DNA of 63,766 bases from Pseudopedobacter sp039918235. Its GTDB lineage: Bacteria > Bacteroidota > Bacteroidia > Sphingobacteriales > Sphingobacteriaceae. The notes below the pieces were generated by a model. That model saw nothing but the letters and a program-made list of their open reading frames with translations. It was not told the DNA's origin and did no database searches. Location of the stretch: assembly GCA_039918235.1 (NCBI GenBank), contig JBDSHZ010000015.1:1-63766 (forward strand), read 5' to 3'. Numbering within the stretch: the stretch's first letter is position 1; each line of letters begins with the position of its first letter. Positions 45,041-54,562 of this stretch are shown in pieces. The translations under genes and the position numbers were made by a program.

Positions 45041-47185
45041 ATGTTGTTCAAGACAAATAATTTTTTTTATAAATTTTCAGTTGTACTGTCGCTCTTTTGG
45101 TTTTCATTATCAACAAGTTATGGGCAAGATGAGTTTCCTGTTATCGAATCAAGAATTGTAGCTTATTTAAAAGCGGATGTTAATATAGAGCAGTTAAAAC
45201 AAGATTTAAAAAACAATACTTCATCGTTAAAAGACGAAGGCTATTGGACTGCTATTGACTATTCTTCAACTGCAGAAACAGGCTGGACTCCGCTTACACA
45301 TCTTAACAGGGTAAAGCAATTTGCCCTGATGCTGAGTTTAAATAATACAAGTATTGCTGATCATCAAAAATTGACTTCACAAACGGTTAACGCTTTACGT
45401 TATTGGATAAAACAAAATCCAAAAAGCACCAATTGGTTTCAAAATGAAATTGCTTCGCCAACAGTAATTGGCGAAATATTAATGCTACTAGATGGAAGCA
45501 AAACGTTGCCAAACACTTTGAAAGATTCTTTACTAGTAAGAATGAATCAAGGGGATGTATTAAAAGCGGTAGGTGCCAATAAATTGGATATTGCTGTCCA
45601 CATGATTTATAGGTCTTGTGTTTTAAAAGACAGCGATTTGATGGATTCTGCAGTAAACCAAGCTTTTCTACCCATATCTTTTGGTGAAAGAGAAGGTTTA
45701 CAAAGTGATTTTTCGTATCAACAACATGGGCCTCAGTTACAAATTGCCAGTTACGGGCAAGTTTTTCTATCAGGAGAATACAAAGTAGCATCTTGGTTAT
45801 CAGGCACCAGTTATGCCATTCCAACAGAAAAGCTAAAAATAATTGATGAGTATTTAATAGGGACTTATTTAAGAACGATTAGAGGACGATATATCGATTT
45901 TAGCACTGAAGGACGTGGGATTGCGAGAAACGATGTTTTAGACAAAACAAATATTACGCAACAAGCTGGCAAACAAAGCTTATTGGGTTTAGCGAAAAAA
46001 GTGACTCCAGAAAATACAGAAATTTTAAACGAGGCTGAACAAAGGATTTTACAAACAAAACCTCCATCTTTTAAAATTAAACCAGCCCATACTTTCTTTT
46101 ACAGTAGTGATTATACCTTACATAACAGACCTGCTTATTCATTTAATGTTAGAGCAGTTTCTAGACGTACCGTGAGAACTGAATTTGGAAATCAAGAGAA
46201 TTTATTAGGTAAATTTTTACCTGATGGCGCTACCAATATCCAAAGAAGTGGTTCAGAATATTTTAACATCATGCCAATTTGGGAATGGGATAAAATTCCG
46301 GGTATAACTGCTAGAGATTACGCTGAAGATAAGAAAACCACCATCGAATGGGGAGAAAGAGGCTTACATTCTTTTGTGGGAGGAGTTTCTGACGGTGTTT
46401 ATGGCGCAAGTGTTTACAAACTTGATTACAATGAGGTTACTGCAAAGAAAGCATGGTTTTTCTTTGATGACGAGGTAGTTTGTTTAGGCGCAGCTATCAA
46501 TAGTTTTGCCAATGAACCCATTACCACTACCGTTAACCAAGCTTGGTTAAAGGGGCCGGTAAAAGCTTTGGTCAATGATAAATTGATTACAATTAATAAC
46601 AGTTTAGTATCCAGTAACGTGAGCTGGATTTTCCATGATAGCATTGGGTATTACTTTCCAAATAAAGGAGATATCCATTTAACAACGGATAAACAAACAG
46701 GTAGTTGGGCTAAAATCAATGCAAACAGGTCTAATGAAACAATTAGAAACAGTGTTTTTAAATTGTGGTTTAATCATGGGCAGGATCCTGAAAATGAAAC
46801 CTATGCTTACATTGTGAAGCCTGGCGTAAGTGAAAAAGAAATGGTTTCTACCGCACCTATCGTTATAAAAATACTGTCCAATACGCCACAATTGCAAGCA
46901 GTAGAAAATACAGATTTAAAAATGGTTCAGGTTGTTTTTTATGAGGCAGGAAGTTTAAAATCAGAAAATTTCAACATCACTACTGATGAGCCTTGTGTTT
47001 TATTTATAAAAGATATAGCTTCTAAAAGCCCTATTTTATATTTGGCAGATCCTACCCAAAAGTTAACTGATTTACATATAACTTTTAGTACTGCACTGCT
47101 TAAAATTACCCAAACAATAGCCATTACATTGCCTCAGAGCGAAAATAAAGGAGCTACAGTGAGTCATACATTTAACCAATTTTAA
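45041..47185 (+). CDS. PL8-family polysaccharide lyase (chondroitin AC/hyaluronate lyase type)
   Basis: A 714-residue secreted enzyme (signal ending SLSTSYG) that cleaves uronic-acid polymers by beta-elimination. Catalytic residues match chondroitinase AC: SYQQHGPQLQIASYG (His229, Tyr238), EGRGIAR (Arg292) and GNQENLLG (Glu386), followed by GATNIQRSGSEYFNIMPIWE and WDKIPGITARDY. It has the alpha-toroid then beta-sandwich layout. The motif GATNIQ and the length favour chondroitin/hyaluronan lyases over xanthan lyase, but both are in PL8. Products would be unsaturated disaccharides for the GH88 downstream. Confidence 0.9.
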   Translation: MLFKTNNFFYKFSVVLSLFWFSLSTSYGQDEFPVIESRIVAYLKADVNIEQLKQDLKNNTSSLKDEGYWTAIDYSSTAETGWTPLTHLNRVKQFALMLSLNNTSIADHQKLTSQTVNALRYWIKQNPKSTNWFQNEIASPTVIGEILMLLDGSKTLPNTLKDSLLVRMNQGDVLKAVGANKLDIAVHMIYRSCVLKDSDLMDSAVNQAFLPISFGEREGLQSDFSYQQHGPQLQIASYGQVFLSGEYKVASWLSGTSYAIPTEKLKIIDEYLIGTYLRTIRGRYIDFSTEGRGIARNDVLDKTNITQQAGKQSLLGLAKKVTPENTEILNEAEQRILQTKPPSFKIKPAHTFFYSSDYTLHNRPAYSFNVRAVSRRTVRTEFGNQENLLGKFLPDGATNIQRSGSEYFNIMPIWEWDKIPGITARDYAEDKKTTIEWGERGLHSFVGGVSDGVYGASVYKLDYNEVTAKKAWFFFDDEVVCLGAAINSFANEPITTTVNQAWLKGPVKALVNDKLITINNSLVSSNVSWIFHDSIGYYFPNKGDIHLTTDKQTGSWAKINANRSNETIRNSVFKLWFNHGQDPENETYAYIVKPGVSEKEMVSTAPIVIKILSNTPQLQAVENTDLKMVQVVFYEAGSLKSENFNITTDEPCVLFIKDIASKSPILYLADPTQKLTDLHITFSTALLKITQTIAITLPQSENKGATVSHTFNQF

Positions 47186-47215
47186 TTTTACTTAAACATC
47201 AAAAACCATTATTAA

Positions 47216-48394
47216 ATGAACAGAATTATATTGCTTTTCGCTTTAATAACAACCATGGCATTTACCGGATGTGCACAAAAAAAAGCTGTACTAGATGTTA
47301 ATAAGGAATTAATTTTTGCAACTAAACAATATGAAAACATGTTGGCAAGCCATCAGGATTTAACCAAGTTCCCGCAATCAACAAAACCAAACGGAGAGAT
47401 TGACAATAGAACAGCAGATTGGTGGTGCAGTGGTTTTTTTGGAGGCTCTTTATGGTATTTGTATGAATTCACGAAAGATGAAAAGTGGAGAGTTGCCGCA
47501 GATAAATGGACAACAGCTTTAGACAAAGAAAAGTACAACACTACCACCCACGATTTAGGCTTTATGTTATACTGTCCTTATGGAAACGGCTATCGCATCA
47601 CTAAAAACGAAGCTTATGTAGAACCTATGCTTACAGGTGCAAAATCTTTGGCCACAAGGTTTAATCCAAAATATGGTTTAATTAAATCGTGGGATAAACA
47701 TGCAGATTGTGAGTACCCAGTCATTATTGATAATATGATGAATTTGGAGTTCTTGTTTTGGGCGGCTAAGAAATCTGGCGACAAGAACTTGTATAATATT
47801 GCGGTAACGCATGCAGACAATACTTTGGCTAATCATTTCAGAAAAGATTTTAGTAGTTATCATGTGGTTTGCTATTTGCCAGGAGCTAAAGTTTATAGAA
47901 AGAAAACTCATCAAGGTGCTGCAGATTCTTCTGCTTGGGCCAGGGGACAAGCTTGGGCACTTTATGGCTATACTTTGATGTACAGAGAAACTAAAGATCA
48001 AAAATATTTAAAACAGGCGGAAGGCATTGCTCAGTTTGTGATCAATCATCCAAATTTACCGGCAGATAAAATACCTTATTGGGATTTTGATGCTCCAAAT
48101 ATCCCTAATGAGGAAAGAGATGCATCTGCTGCTGCTGTTTTTGCTTCCGCATTTTTAGAATTGAGCGGTTACAGTAAAGAGCAGAAAAAACTATACTTTA
48201 CTACTGCCGAGCAAATGCTGACAAGTTTAGCTTCGCCGGCATACACTGCTAATTTAAGCGAGAATAATAATTTTATATTGAAACACTCAGTAGGTCATAA
48301 ACCTGGGAATTCTGAAATTAATACCCCAATAGTTTACGCTGATTATTATTATCTAGAAGCTTTATTAAGGTATAAAAAGATTACCCATCAATAA
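47216..48394 (+). CDS. GH88-family unsaturated glucuronyl hydrolase, lipoprotein
   Basis: Hydrolyses the unsaturated uronic acid left by the lyase, releasing the amino sugar or other sugar. 392 residues with lipobox TMAFTGC (Cys about residue 19). Family motifs: ADWWCSGFFGGSLWYLYEFT, HDLGFMLYCPYGNGYR, IIDNMMNLEFLFWAA (catalytic Asp) and HQGAADSSAWARGQAWALYG. The lipobox suggests membrane anchoring in the periplasm. Its place 30 bases after PL8 is the classic lyase-hydrolase pair. A strong terminator follows and ends the long operon. Confidence 0.92.
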   Translation: MNRIILLFALITTMAFTGCAQKKAVLDVNKELIFATKQYENMLASHQDLTKFPQSTKPNGEIDNRTADWWCSGFFGGSLWYLYEFTKDEKWRVAADKWTTALDKEKYNTTTHDLGFMLYCPYGNGYRITKNEAYVEPMLTGAKSLATRFNPKYGLIKSWDKHADCEYPVIIDNMMNLEFLFWAAKKSGDKNLYNIAVTHADNTLANHFRKDFSSYHVVCYLPGAKVYRKKTHQGAADSSAWARGQAWALYGYTLMYRETKDQKYLKQAEGIAQFVINHPNLPADKIPYWDFDAPNIPNEERDASAAAVFASAFLELSGYSKEQKKLYFTTAEQMLTSLASPAYTANLSENNNFILKHSVGHKPGNSEINTPIVYADYYYLEALLRYKKITHQ

Positions 48395-48421
48395 TTTGCT
48401 GGGTATTTGGTTGGTTGGTTA

Positions 48422-48451
48422 AAACAAGCGCTTAGGTGCTTGTTTTTTTTT
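48422..48451 (+). terminator. Terminator ending the enzyme operon
   Basis: Stem AAACAAGCGC/GTGCTTGTTT (one G-U pair) with the tetraloop TTAG, then at least six T residues. Confidence 0.92.
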
Positions 48452-48585
48452 GATATGGTTAGAGTTTTGGGTTTATATAATTGTTTTTTTAAAAAGAGTT
48501 GGAAGTTATTTTTCTACATTTAAAATGTATTTGAGAAGATTTATTAAATATATAATTCAGCGCCAGTTAGAGGAAAATTACTACA

Positions 48586-49370
48586 ATGGTCAACTATTCA
48601 ATGAAATATGGAGTATCAGAAACCGCACATTTATTATCTGTTAAGAAGGAAACAGTAAAATCGTGGTCATTTACTTTTTCAGAATATCTAAGTTCAGGGT
48701 CAAATATAGGCAAAGGAGAGATTCGTCAATTTGAAATAAATGATATTAGGGTTTTTGCTTATGTTTCAATGTATTGGGAAGATGAACCGGACATTGAAAA
48801 CATAATGCATGGTTTAAATACCAATAGCCAATTCGAACACGAACTTATCGATGATTTTATAATAAGAATTACTCCCTTGTTTAGAAGAATGCCAGATAAT
48901 ATTGACGAAACATGGGGAGGTGTTGTCTTTGGTGGAGAGTTTGAATTAGGAGACACTTTCGCCACAGCCGATTCATTCAAATTAGCTGGTGACAAAATTG
49001 TCGAAATAGCTCATAATAATGATGAAGAAAGAGAACTATTTCAACCTGCAATCTATATTACAGACATGCAACAGAGTTATATATTAAAGCAATAATTGGA
49101 GAAGAAATTAACCATAATCTTAAATATCTTAAAGAAAAACTCAAATTAGTTTTAGAAAATGATTTTAAGGCAGATCTTCCCGAATGGTTTGAAAATATTA
49201 TTGAAGCTTTTGACTATTCAGACCCAAAAGGAACTGCATTTCGATACGGTAAAACTATACCAAAAGAAGAATTATACGCTGATATGATTCATATAAAAAA
49301 ATTAATGAATTTGCTTTCAGCATCATTTTTGAGAATAAAAAAGGAACTGTTTTACAGAAAAATCGGTTGA
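48586..49370 (+). pseudogene. HTH-domain protein gene with a frameshift
   Basis: The first frame (48586-49095) has a MerR-like N-terminus (KYGVSETAHLLSVKKETVKS, IRQFEINDIRVFAYVSMYW) and runs to LFQPAIY, then ends in 15 residues that look random. The -1 frame continues sensibly from about 49056: YYRHATELYIKAIIGEEINH, PEWFENIIEAFDYSDPKGTA and KKELFYRKIG, ending at TGA 49368-49370. One base lost near 49050-49060 explains the break. The joined product would be about 260 residues: HTH plus a helical part resembling proteins with a YRHA-E-L-K motif. It is unrelated to the sugar genes and looks like an insertion in the locus. Confidence 0.75.
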
Positions 49371-49409
49371 TAGCAATACCTTATTACTTTATCATTAATC
49401 AGATATATC

Positions 49410-50459
49410 TTAATTTCTGTAAGATTTAAAGTTTTCTTTTGTAATTACATCAATGGGCATATAATGGGTAGGCTCCACTTCTCCATTTAATACGACACTA
49501 TTATATAAAGCCATAATACCTTTATAGCCTTGTTCTTGAGGTTTTTGGCAGATTAAAAAATCTATGACATCATTTTTTAAATGTTCTATGCTTTCAGGTA
49601 AAAAATCATAGCCTACTAAAAAAATATGTTTTTGGGATGTTTTTTGAAGAAATTGAGCCACAGAGAAAACCCTTGAATTGGTTACAAAAATTGCTTTTAC
49701 ATCTTGATGCTCTGCCAATATTTCTTTTAAGCGTTTAGCAACTGATATATAATCTGTGTCGTTAGTAATATCCGTTTTTATGATTTCAACCTTTTTTTCG
49801 TGGTCTTTAAAATAGGAGATAAAGCCTTCCTCTTTTCTTAGCAAGTGATGGTAGCTATCTATCTCTTTAGCAATATTAATGATCAGTATTTTATCGCCAC
49901 TTGAAACTAAATAATTAACCATGTGCGCACTTAAATGCCCGCTTTGAAATAAATCTGGACCTATATAACTTAACCTAGATTCGTTTGGAATATCAGAATT
50001 AATAAAAACCTGCGGGATTCTTTTAAGATTGCAAAGCTTAGAGAATGTTAAAGATTCTTCAATAAATATTGGGGCTACTAATATGCCGTCAATAGGCGTA
50101 TTGAGTATTTTATTTGATTGTTTTACAAAAGATGCTTTGTCATTCTGGTCGTAAAAATATTTATCTATCACAATCCCAAACTGCTTAATTTCAGATTCGG
50201 CCATTTCAATGCCTTTAATAGGAGCATCCCAAAATTGAGTTTCATTGGAAACAGCAGGAATTAAACTTGCAAAACGTAATATTTTTTTTGAGGCTAACCT
50301 TCTCGCTAAAATGTTTGGTTGGTAGTCTAACTCCTTCATAATAGCCAATATTTTATTTCTGGTTGTTTCAGAAACACCTGTTCTATTATGCAAAACTCTA
50401 TCTACAGTACCTATAGAAACATTAGCTCTTCTCGCTATTTCCTTTACACCAGTAAGCAT
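49410..50459 (-). CDS. LacI-family transcriptional repressor
   Basis: A 349-residue regulator with an N-terminal HTH (VKEIARRANVSIGTVDRVLH, then NRTGVSETTRNKILAIMKEL) and hinge, followed by a periplasmic-binding-protein-like sugar sensor domain (residues about 60-345). The IGTVDRVLHNR form is a variant of the usual TVSRVLN recognition helix. It lies in the middle of the locus and is the best candidate to bind the GTGTACGkwAAC sites at 27.2-27.3 kb and 60.4 kb. The likely inducer is a sugar from the locus, not known. Confidence 0.9.
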   Translation of the reverse strand: MLTGVKEIARRANVSIGTVDRVLHNRTGVSETTRNKILAIMKELDYQPNILARRLASKKILRFASLIPAVSNETQFWDAPIKGIEMAESEIKQFGIVIDKYFYDQNDKASFVKQSNKILNTPIDGILVAPIFIEESLTFSKLCNLKRIPQVFINSDIPNESRLSYIGPDLFQSGHLSAHMVNYLVSSGDKILIINIAKEIDSYHHLLRKEEGFISYFKDHEKKVEIIKTDITNDTDYISVAKRLKEILAEHQDVKAIFVTNSRVFSVAQFLQKTSQKHIFLVGYDFLPESIEHLKNDVIDFLICQKPQEQGYKGIMALYNSVVLNGEVEPTHYMPIDVITKENFKSYRN

Positions 50460-50595
50460 ATTTGTTTTTATTTATAGATTATTGAATTTTTATGTAAAAG
50501 TATTAAACTATCTAATAATTTAAACTTTAAATAACTATAAACTAAAAGGTTTTTTAAACTGGATTTTTAGCAAAAGATAAAGTAGATACTTAAAT

Positions 50596-50635
50596 AAAAA
50601 AAGCGAGAATGATTTACATCATTTCTCGCTTTTTT
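50596..50635 (-). terminator. Terminator after the dioxygenase gene
   Basis: Stem GCGAGAATGAT/ATCATTTCTCGC with one bulged base, flanked by A and T runs on both sides, so it can work on either strand. It closes the MFS-dioxygenase operon on the minus strand. Confidence 0.88.
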
Positions 50636-50683
50636 GTATCGTTTAAAAAGAATAATTGAGAATAGAATGAAAAATATTTAAAT

Positions 50684-51481
50684 CTATTTCACCAGAAAAT
50701 CTGCATTTTCTTTTATCCCTTCACTGCCTAATTGTAATAAAACATTGTCATTTACCATCTTTATCTTTTCAGTAGCTGATGGATAGTTTCCTTTATAAGG
50801 TTTATTACTGATCAAATTGTATGCTGAAATTAACGACCACCGTGGTGAATCACTCAAATTGGCATCAGAACGGTGCAACAGGTTGCTATGGAAGAATAAG
50901 GTGTCGCCAGCTTCCATTTCAACATAAACCAATTCAGAGTGTTTAAGCACTTCGTCTACTCTTTCTTGGTCTGCACCCACTTGTTCACCACTAAAGCCAT
51001 GTTCAATTCTTCCCATTAAGTGCGAACTTTTAATCACTTGCAAGCAACCATTTTCCTTATTTGCAGGAGATAGTGCCGTTAACACGCTCAGCATTTGTGG
51101 ATACAAAAAGCCATCACGGTACCAATAACCGTAATCCTGATGCCATTCCCAAGCACCGCCTACTTTAGGTTCTTTCTGCATCAACTTAGAGTGAAAATGT
51201 GCCGATTCACCGCCTAAAAGCAGGTTAGCACCTTCAACTATCCGTTTAGAGCGAGCTAATAAACTGTAGGCGTCTTCCCCTAAGGAGTACCAAAGTGCTA
51301 ATTTGGTTCTTAGTCCATTGGCATCGCCTCTATCAAATGATTTATTGCTAATTACTTTGTCATTTATAGCAATGTCATACAGCTTTTTTACTTCTGATGC
51401 ATTTAGCATTCCTTTGATTAGGATGTATCCGTCTTTCTCAAACTGGGCTTTATCTTCTTTGCTTAATTTTTTATAGTCCAT
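50684..51481 (-). CDS. PhyH-family Fe(II)/2-oxoglutarate dioxygenase, copy 2
   Basis: A 265-residue cytoplasmic enzyme. The iron site is WEWHQDYGYW (His114, Asp116) with distal His203 in LLHRSDANLSDSPRWS and Arg214 for 2-oxoglutarate. It overlaps the end of the hexuronate-type MFS gene by 11 bases, so the permease and this enzyme are made together and probably act on the same compound. It resembles copy 1 (36665-37480) in fold but is clearly divergent in sequence. Substrate unknown; sugar acids or modified sugars are the contextual guess. Confidence 0.85.
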   Translation of the reverse strand: MDYKKLSKEDKAQFEKDGYILIKGMLNASEVKKLYDIAINDKVISNKSFDRGDANGLRTKLALWYSLGEDAYSLLARSKRIVEGANLLLGGESAHFHSKLMQKEPKVGGAWEWHQDYGYWYRDGFLYPQMLSVLTALSPANKENGCLQVIKSSHLMGRIEHGFSGEQVGADQERVDEVLKHSELVYVEMEAGDTLFFHSNLLHRSDANLSDSPRWSLISAYNLISNKPYKGNYPSATEKIKMVNDNVLLQLGSEGIKENADFLVK

Positions 51482-52703
51482 TTTCTATTATTTGATTTGT
51501 TTTTGTTGCTGGAATTAAACGGGTTAATAAGATATAGCCTAATAGGTAGGTAAAACCTATGATCATAAATATGTCACCGTAACCACCTGTGATTTCTAAA
51601 ATTCTGCCAGTTAAAAGGGATAATAAAATTCCTCCACTAACCGCGGATAAAGTGGCAACACCCATTACGGTTCCTACTTCATCTGAAGGGAAAATATCAG
51701 TAATGGTTGCGAATATGTTGGCCGTCCAACCGCAATGCGCTGCTGCACCAAGGCCAATTAACAGTACTGCAATCCAAAGATTATCTGTAAAACCAACTCC
51801 ACAAAGCACCAATGCTATTAAAGCACAAATTAATAAAGCTTGTTTTCTAGATGCATAAATGCCTTTACCTTTTTTTATTAAAAAGGATGAATATGCACCA
51901 CCTGTCAAACTCCCAACGTCTGCCAGCAGGTAAACGGCTACCAGAGGCCAGCCTAATGATCCGGTACTAACACCTTTGGTCTCATTTAAAAATTTAGGCA
52001 ACCAATACAGCAGAAACCACCAAGTGGGGTCAGATATAAACCTCACTAAGCAGATGGTTAATACTTCTTTTTTGAGCACCACGCTTTTCCAACTTTTTAC
52101 TGATGTTATAGGAAGTGCTGTTTCACTTTTAACTAACTTTTGATCAGGTTTTTTATAGGTGGTAAGCCAAAAAAACAACCAAATAAAGCCAAGAGAACCA
52201 GTTAAAATAAAAGCCCATTGCCAACCATAATGATAGGCTATTAAAGGAATCAACAATGGGGCTACTATTGCACCAATGTTTGAACCCGCATTAAAAAAAC
52301 CTGTTGCGAATGCTTTTTGAGAAGGAGGGAACAATTCCGCTACTGTTTTAACACTGGCAGGAAAGTTTACAGATTCTCCTAAACCTAAGCCGAAGCGGGC
52401 TAAGCCAAAACCAAATGCGCCTCTTGCAAAAGCATGAGCAACCCCAGCAGCACTCCACAATGCAACGCCTATCCCAAAAATCCATTTAGTGCCAAATTTG
52501 TCTAATAATTTTCCTGTTACTACAACCCCTAAACCGTAAGAAACCTGAAAAGCTGTAACGATATAACTGTATTCTAACTCGTTCCAATTATATAATTTTT
52601 GTAGTTCTGGAGCTAAAATACTGAACACATGCCTGTCCAGGTAGTTGATAGTAGTACCAAAAAATAGAAGGATACAAATTTTCCAACTGTAAGAAATTTT
52701 CAT
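51471..52703 (-). CDS. Hexuronate/organic-anion MFS permease (ACS family)
   Basis: A 410-residue protein with about 12 membrane helices. FFGTTINYLDRHVFSILAPE and the RFGLGLGESVNFPASVKTVA signature match ExuT/GudP-type anion:cation symporters that carry glucuronate, galacturonate or aldarates. Glucuronate-like products are expected from the lyases of this locus. It is the first gene of a two-gene operon and is divergent from the AraC-type regulator 163 bases away. Confidence 0.88.
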   Translation of the reverse strand: MKISYSWKICILLFFGTTINYLDRHVFSILAPELQKLYNWNELEYSYIVTAFQVSYGLGVVVTGKLLDKFGTKWIFGIGVALWSAAGVAHAFARGAFGFGLARFGLGLGESVNFPASVKTVAELFPPSQKAFATGFFNAGSNIGAIVAPLLIPLIAYHYGWQWAFILTGSLGFIWLFFWLTTYKKPDQKLVKSETALPITSVKSWKSVVLKKEVLTICLVRFISDPTWWFLLYWLPKFLNETKGVSTGSLGWPLVAVYLLADVGSLTGGAYSSFLIKKGKGIYASRKQALLICALIALVLCGVGFTDNLWIAVLLIGLGAAAHCGWTANIFATITDIFPSDEVGTVMGVATLSAVSGGILLSLLTGRILEITGGYGDIFMIIGFTYLLGYILLTRLIPATKTNQIIENGL

Positions 52704-52715
52704 GTCGCTTAAATA

Positions 52716-52736
52716 AAGAATGAAAGCCTCATTCTT
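52716..52736. promoter_or_regulatory. Inverted repeat just upstream of the hexuronate permease
   Basis: Arms AAGAATGA and TCATTCTT with a 5-base spacer, ending 13 bases before the permease start. It could be an operator or an RNA hairpin over the leader. It is in the divergent region shared with the AraC gene. Confidence 0.45.
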
Positions 52737-52866
52737 GATGTTTTATAAAATTGGTTCAACGAAACTAAAGCTAAAAAATAAGAGCTTTTAATGCTAATTT
52801 TGCTATTTATAAAACAAAATTTGCCTTTTGTGGGATTACTATAATTAAAACCTTATTTTTTGTGCA

Positions 52867-53736
52867 ATGAAACCACTTCACTTAAAAGTACCAGCTTATA
52901 GTAAATTTCATATTGATGCCAGAAGAGAACAGGTGAATTATTTTGGAAATCCCTGGCATTTTCATGAGGAGCTTGAAATTACATTTGTGCTTAAAAGTGA
53001 GGGGACAAAATTTATTGGAGATCATATTTCTGTATTTAAACCTGGAGAAATTATCCTTTTAGGTTCGCGTTTACCACATTATTGGCACAATGACAGTAAG
53101 TATTATCAAAATACAGAGGAACAAAATGCCGAAGCCATCATCATTAGGTTTAAAGAAGACTATGCGGGGAGTGATTTTTTAAAAATACCTCCCATGAAAC
53201 CTGTATTAGATTTATTGAATAACGCCAAAAGAGGAATTTCAATTTGTAGTGAACACTTAGATTTACAGCAAAAGCTGATTGATTTTTTAGACCTCAGTGA
53301 GGCACAAAAAATTATAGAGCTCACCCAAATTTTATTGAGCATTGCTACAGAAAAAAAATACGATTATTTATGCAGTATAGGTTATGCACACCAATATAAA
53401 AGCAACGATATAGAAAAAATTGACCGGGTTTATAGTTATGTCTTAAACAATTTTAAAGATGATATAAGTGTAAAAGATATTGCCTTTAAATGCAATATGA
53501 ACACCGCTGCATTTTGCAGATATTTTAAAAAGAAAACAGGAAAAACGTTTAAAGATTTTATGAATGAAATTAGGTTAGGTAACGCTGCTGGATTATTGCT
53601 TAAAGGCGATCTGAGTATTTCTGAAGTTGCGTTTGAATCGGGTTTTAATAATCCATCATATTTTAACCGTTTGTTTAAACGAATGAACGGCATTACGCCA
53701 AAATCTTATCAATTACAATACCTCAATCACAATTAG
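52867..53736 (+). CDS. AraC-family regulator with cupin sensor domain
   Basis: A 289-residue regulator. The N-terminus is a cupin fold (NPWHFHEELEITFVLKSEGT, FKPGEIILLGSRLPHYWH) with histidines typical of a sugar-sensing pocket, and the C-terminal 100 residues hold the AraC double HTH (ISVKDIAFKCNMNTAAFCRY, LSISEVAFESGFNNPSYFNR). It is divergent from the hexuronate permease and 7 bases before the TIM-barrel gene, so it probably controls both. Confidence 0.9.
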   Translation: MKPLHLKVPAYSKFHIDARREQVNYFGNPWHFHEELEITFVLKSEGTKFIGDHISVFKPGEIILLGSRLPHYWHNDSKYYQNTEEQNAEAIIIRFKEDYAGSDFLKIPPMKPVLDLLNNAKRGISICSEHLDLQQKLIDFLDLSEAQKIIELTQILLSIATEKKYDYLCSIGYAHQYKSNDIEKIDRVYSYVLNNFKDDISVKDIAFKCNMNTAAFCRYFKKKTGKTFKDFMNEIRLGNAAGLLLKGDLSISEVAFESGFNNPSYFNRLFKRMNGITPKSYQLQYLNHN

Positions 53737-53743
53737 ATAGCTA

Positions 53744-54562
53744 ATGGACATCAAATTTTTTATACCCCGCTGGGGAAATAGGCATTTATCATGGTCAGAT
53801 TTTGGTTTGAGGGCGAAAAATGCCGGTTATGCAGGCGTGGAAGCAAATTTGCCGATGTTAGTGGACGAGCAGAAAGAAATGTTTGACCAATTAGATAAGA
53901 ATGGTTTAAGCTGGATTGGGCAACATTTTGAAACTGCAACCTCAAATTTTGAAGATTATGGTAAAGAGTTTGAAGTTCATTTAAAAGCCTTGGCAGCGGC
54001 GAAGCCTCTTTTCATCAATTCACAAACGGGTAAAGATTTTTTTACTTTCGAGCAAAACAGTGATTTAATAGAGCTCGCTTCAAAAATTAGTGTGAAAACT
54101 GGCGTTACCATTTTACATGAAACCCACCGTGGAAAGTTTAGTTTCTGCGCAGCTTACACTGCTGAATTTTTAAGAAAATATCCTGATTTAAGAATAACAG
54201 CGGATTTTTCTCATTGGTGCTGTGTTTCTGAATCTTATTTGCAAGATCAAAAAGAAAGCTTAGACTTGGCGGTTGCCCGAACAGATCATTTCCATTGCCG
54301 GGTGGGTTTTCCTGGAGGTCCACAAGTGAATAATCCTGCAGCTCCCGAATGGAAAGAAGCATTGGATTTTCATTGTGAATGGTGGGATGCAATAGTGAAA
54401 AATCATTTGGCGTTAAAAACACCAACGTTAACCATCACTTGTGAATTTGGACCTTTTCCATATATGGCACAATTGCCGTTCAGCCAGAAAGATGTGAGCG
54501 ATTTGTGGGAAGCAAATCTTTTTATGAAAGAATTTTTAGAAAATAGGTATAGAGGGATGTAA
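53744..54562 (+). CDS. Xylose-isomerase-like TIM-barrel sugar isomerase/epimerase
   Basis: A 272-residue cytoplasmic protein. The metal-binding residues are Glu126 (LHETHRGK), Asp154 (ADFSHWCC), His184 (DHFHCRVG) and Glu234 (CEFGPFPY). Closely related to the amber-broken copy at 37484-38317, which keeps the same four motifs. In the AraC unit next to a hexuronate-type permease and a dioxygenase, it may isomerise or epimerise a keto or uronic sugar. Exact reaction unknown. Confidence 0.85.
   Translation: MDIKFFIPRWGNRHLSWSDFGLRAKNAGYAGVEANLPMLVDEQKEMFDQLDKNGLSWIGQHFETATSNFEDYGKEFEVHLKALAAAKPLFINSQTGKDFFTFEQNSDLIELASKISVKTGVTILHETHRGKFSFCAAYTAEFLRKYPDLRITADFSHWCCVSESYLQDQKESLDLAVARTDHFHCRVGFPGGPQVNNPAAPEWKEALDFHCEWWDAIVKNHLALKTPTLTITCEFGPFPYMAQLPFSQKDVSDLWEANLFMKEFLENRYRGM

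Noticed and set aside
48450..48644. 64-codon open frame after the GH88 terminator
   Set aside because: AT-rich, starts inside the terminator T run and overlaps the HTH gene in another frame.
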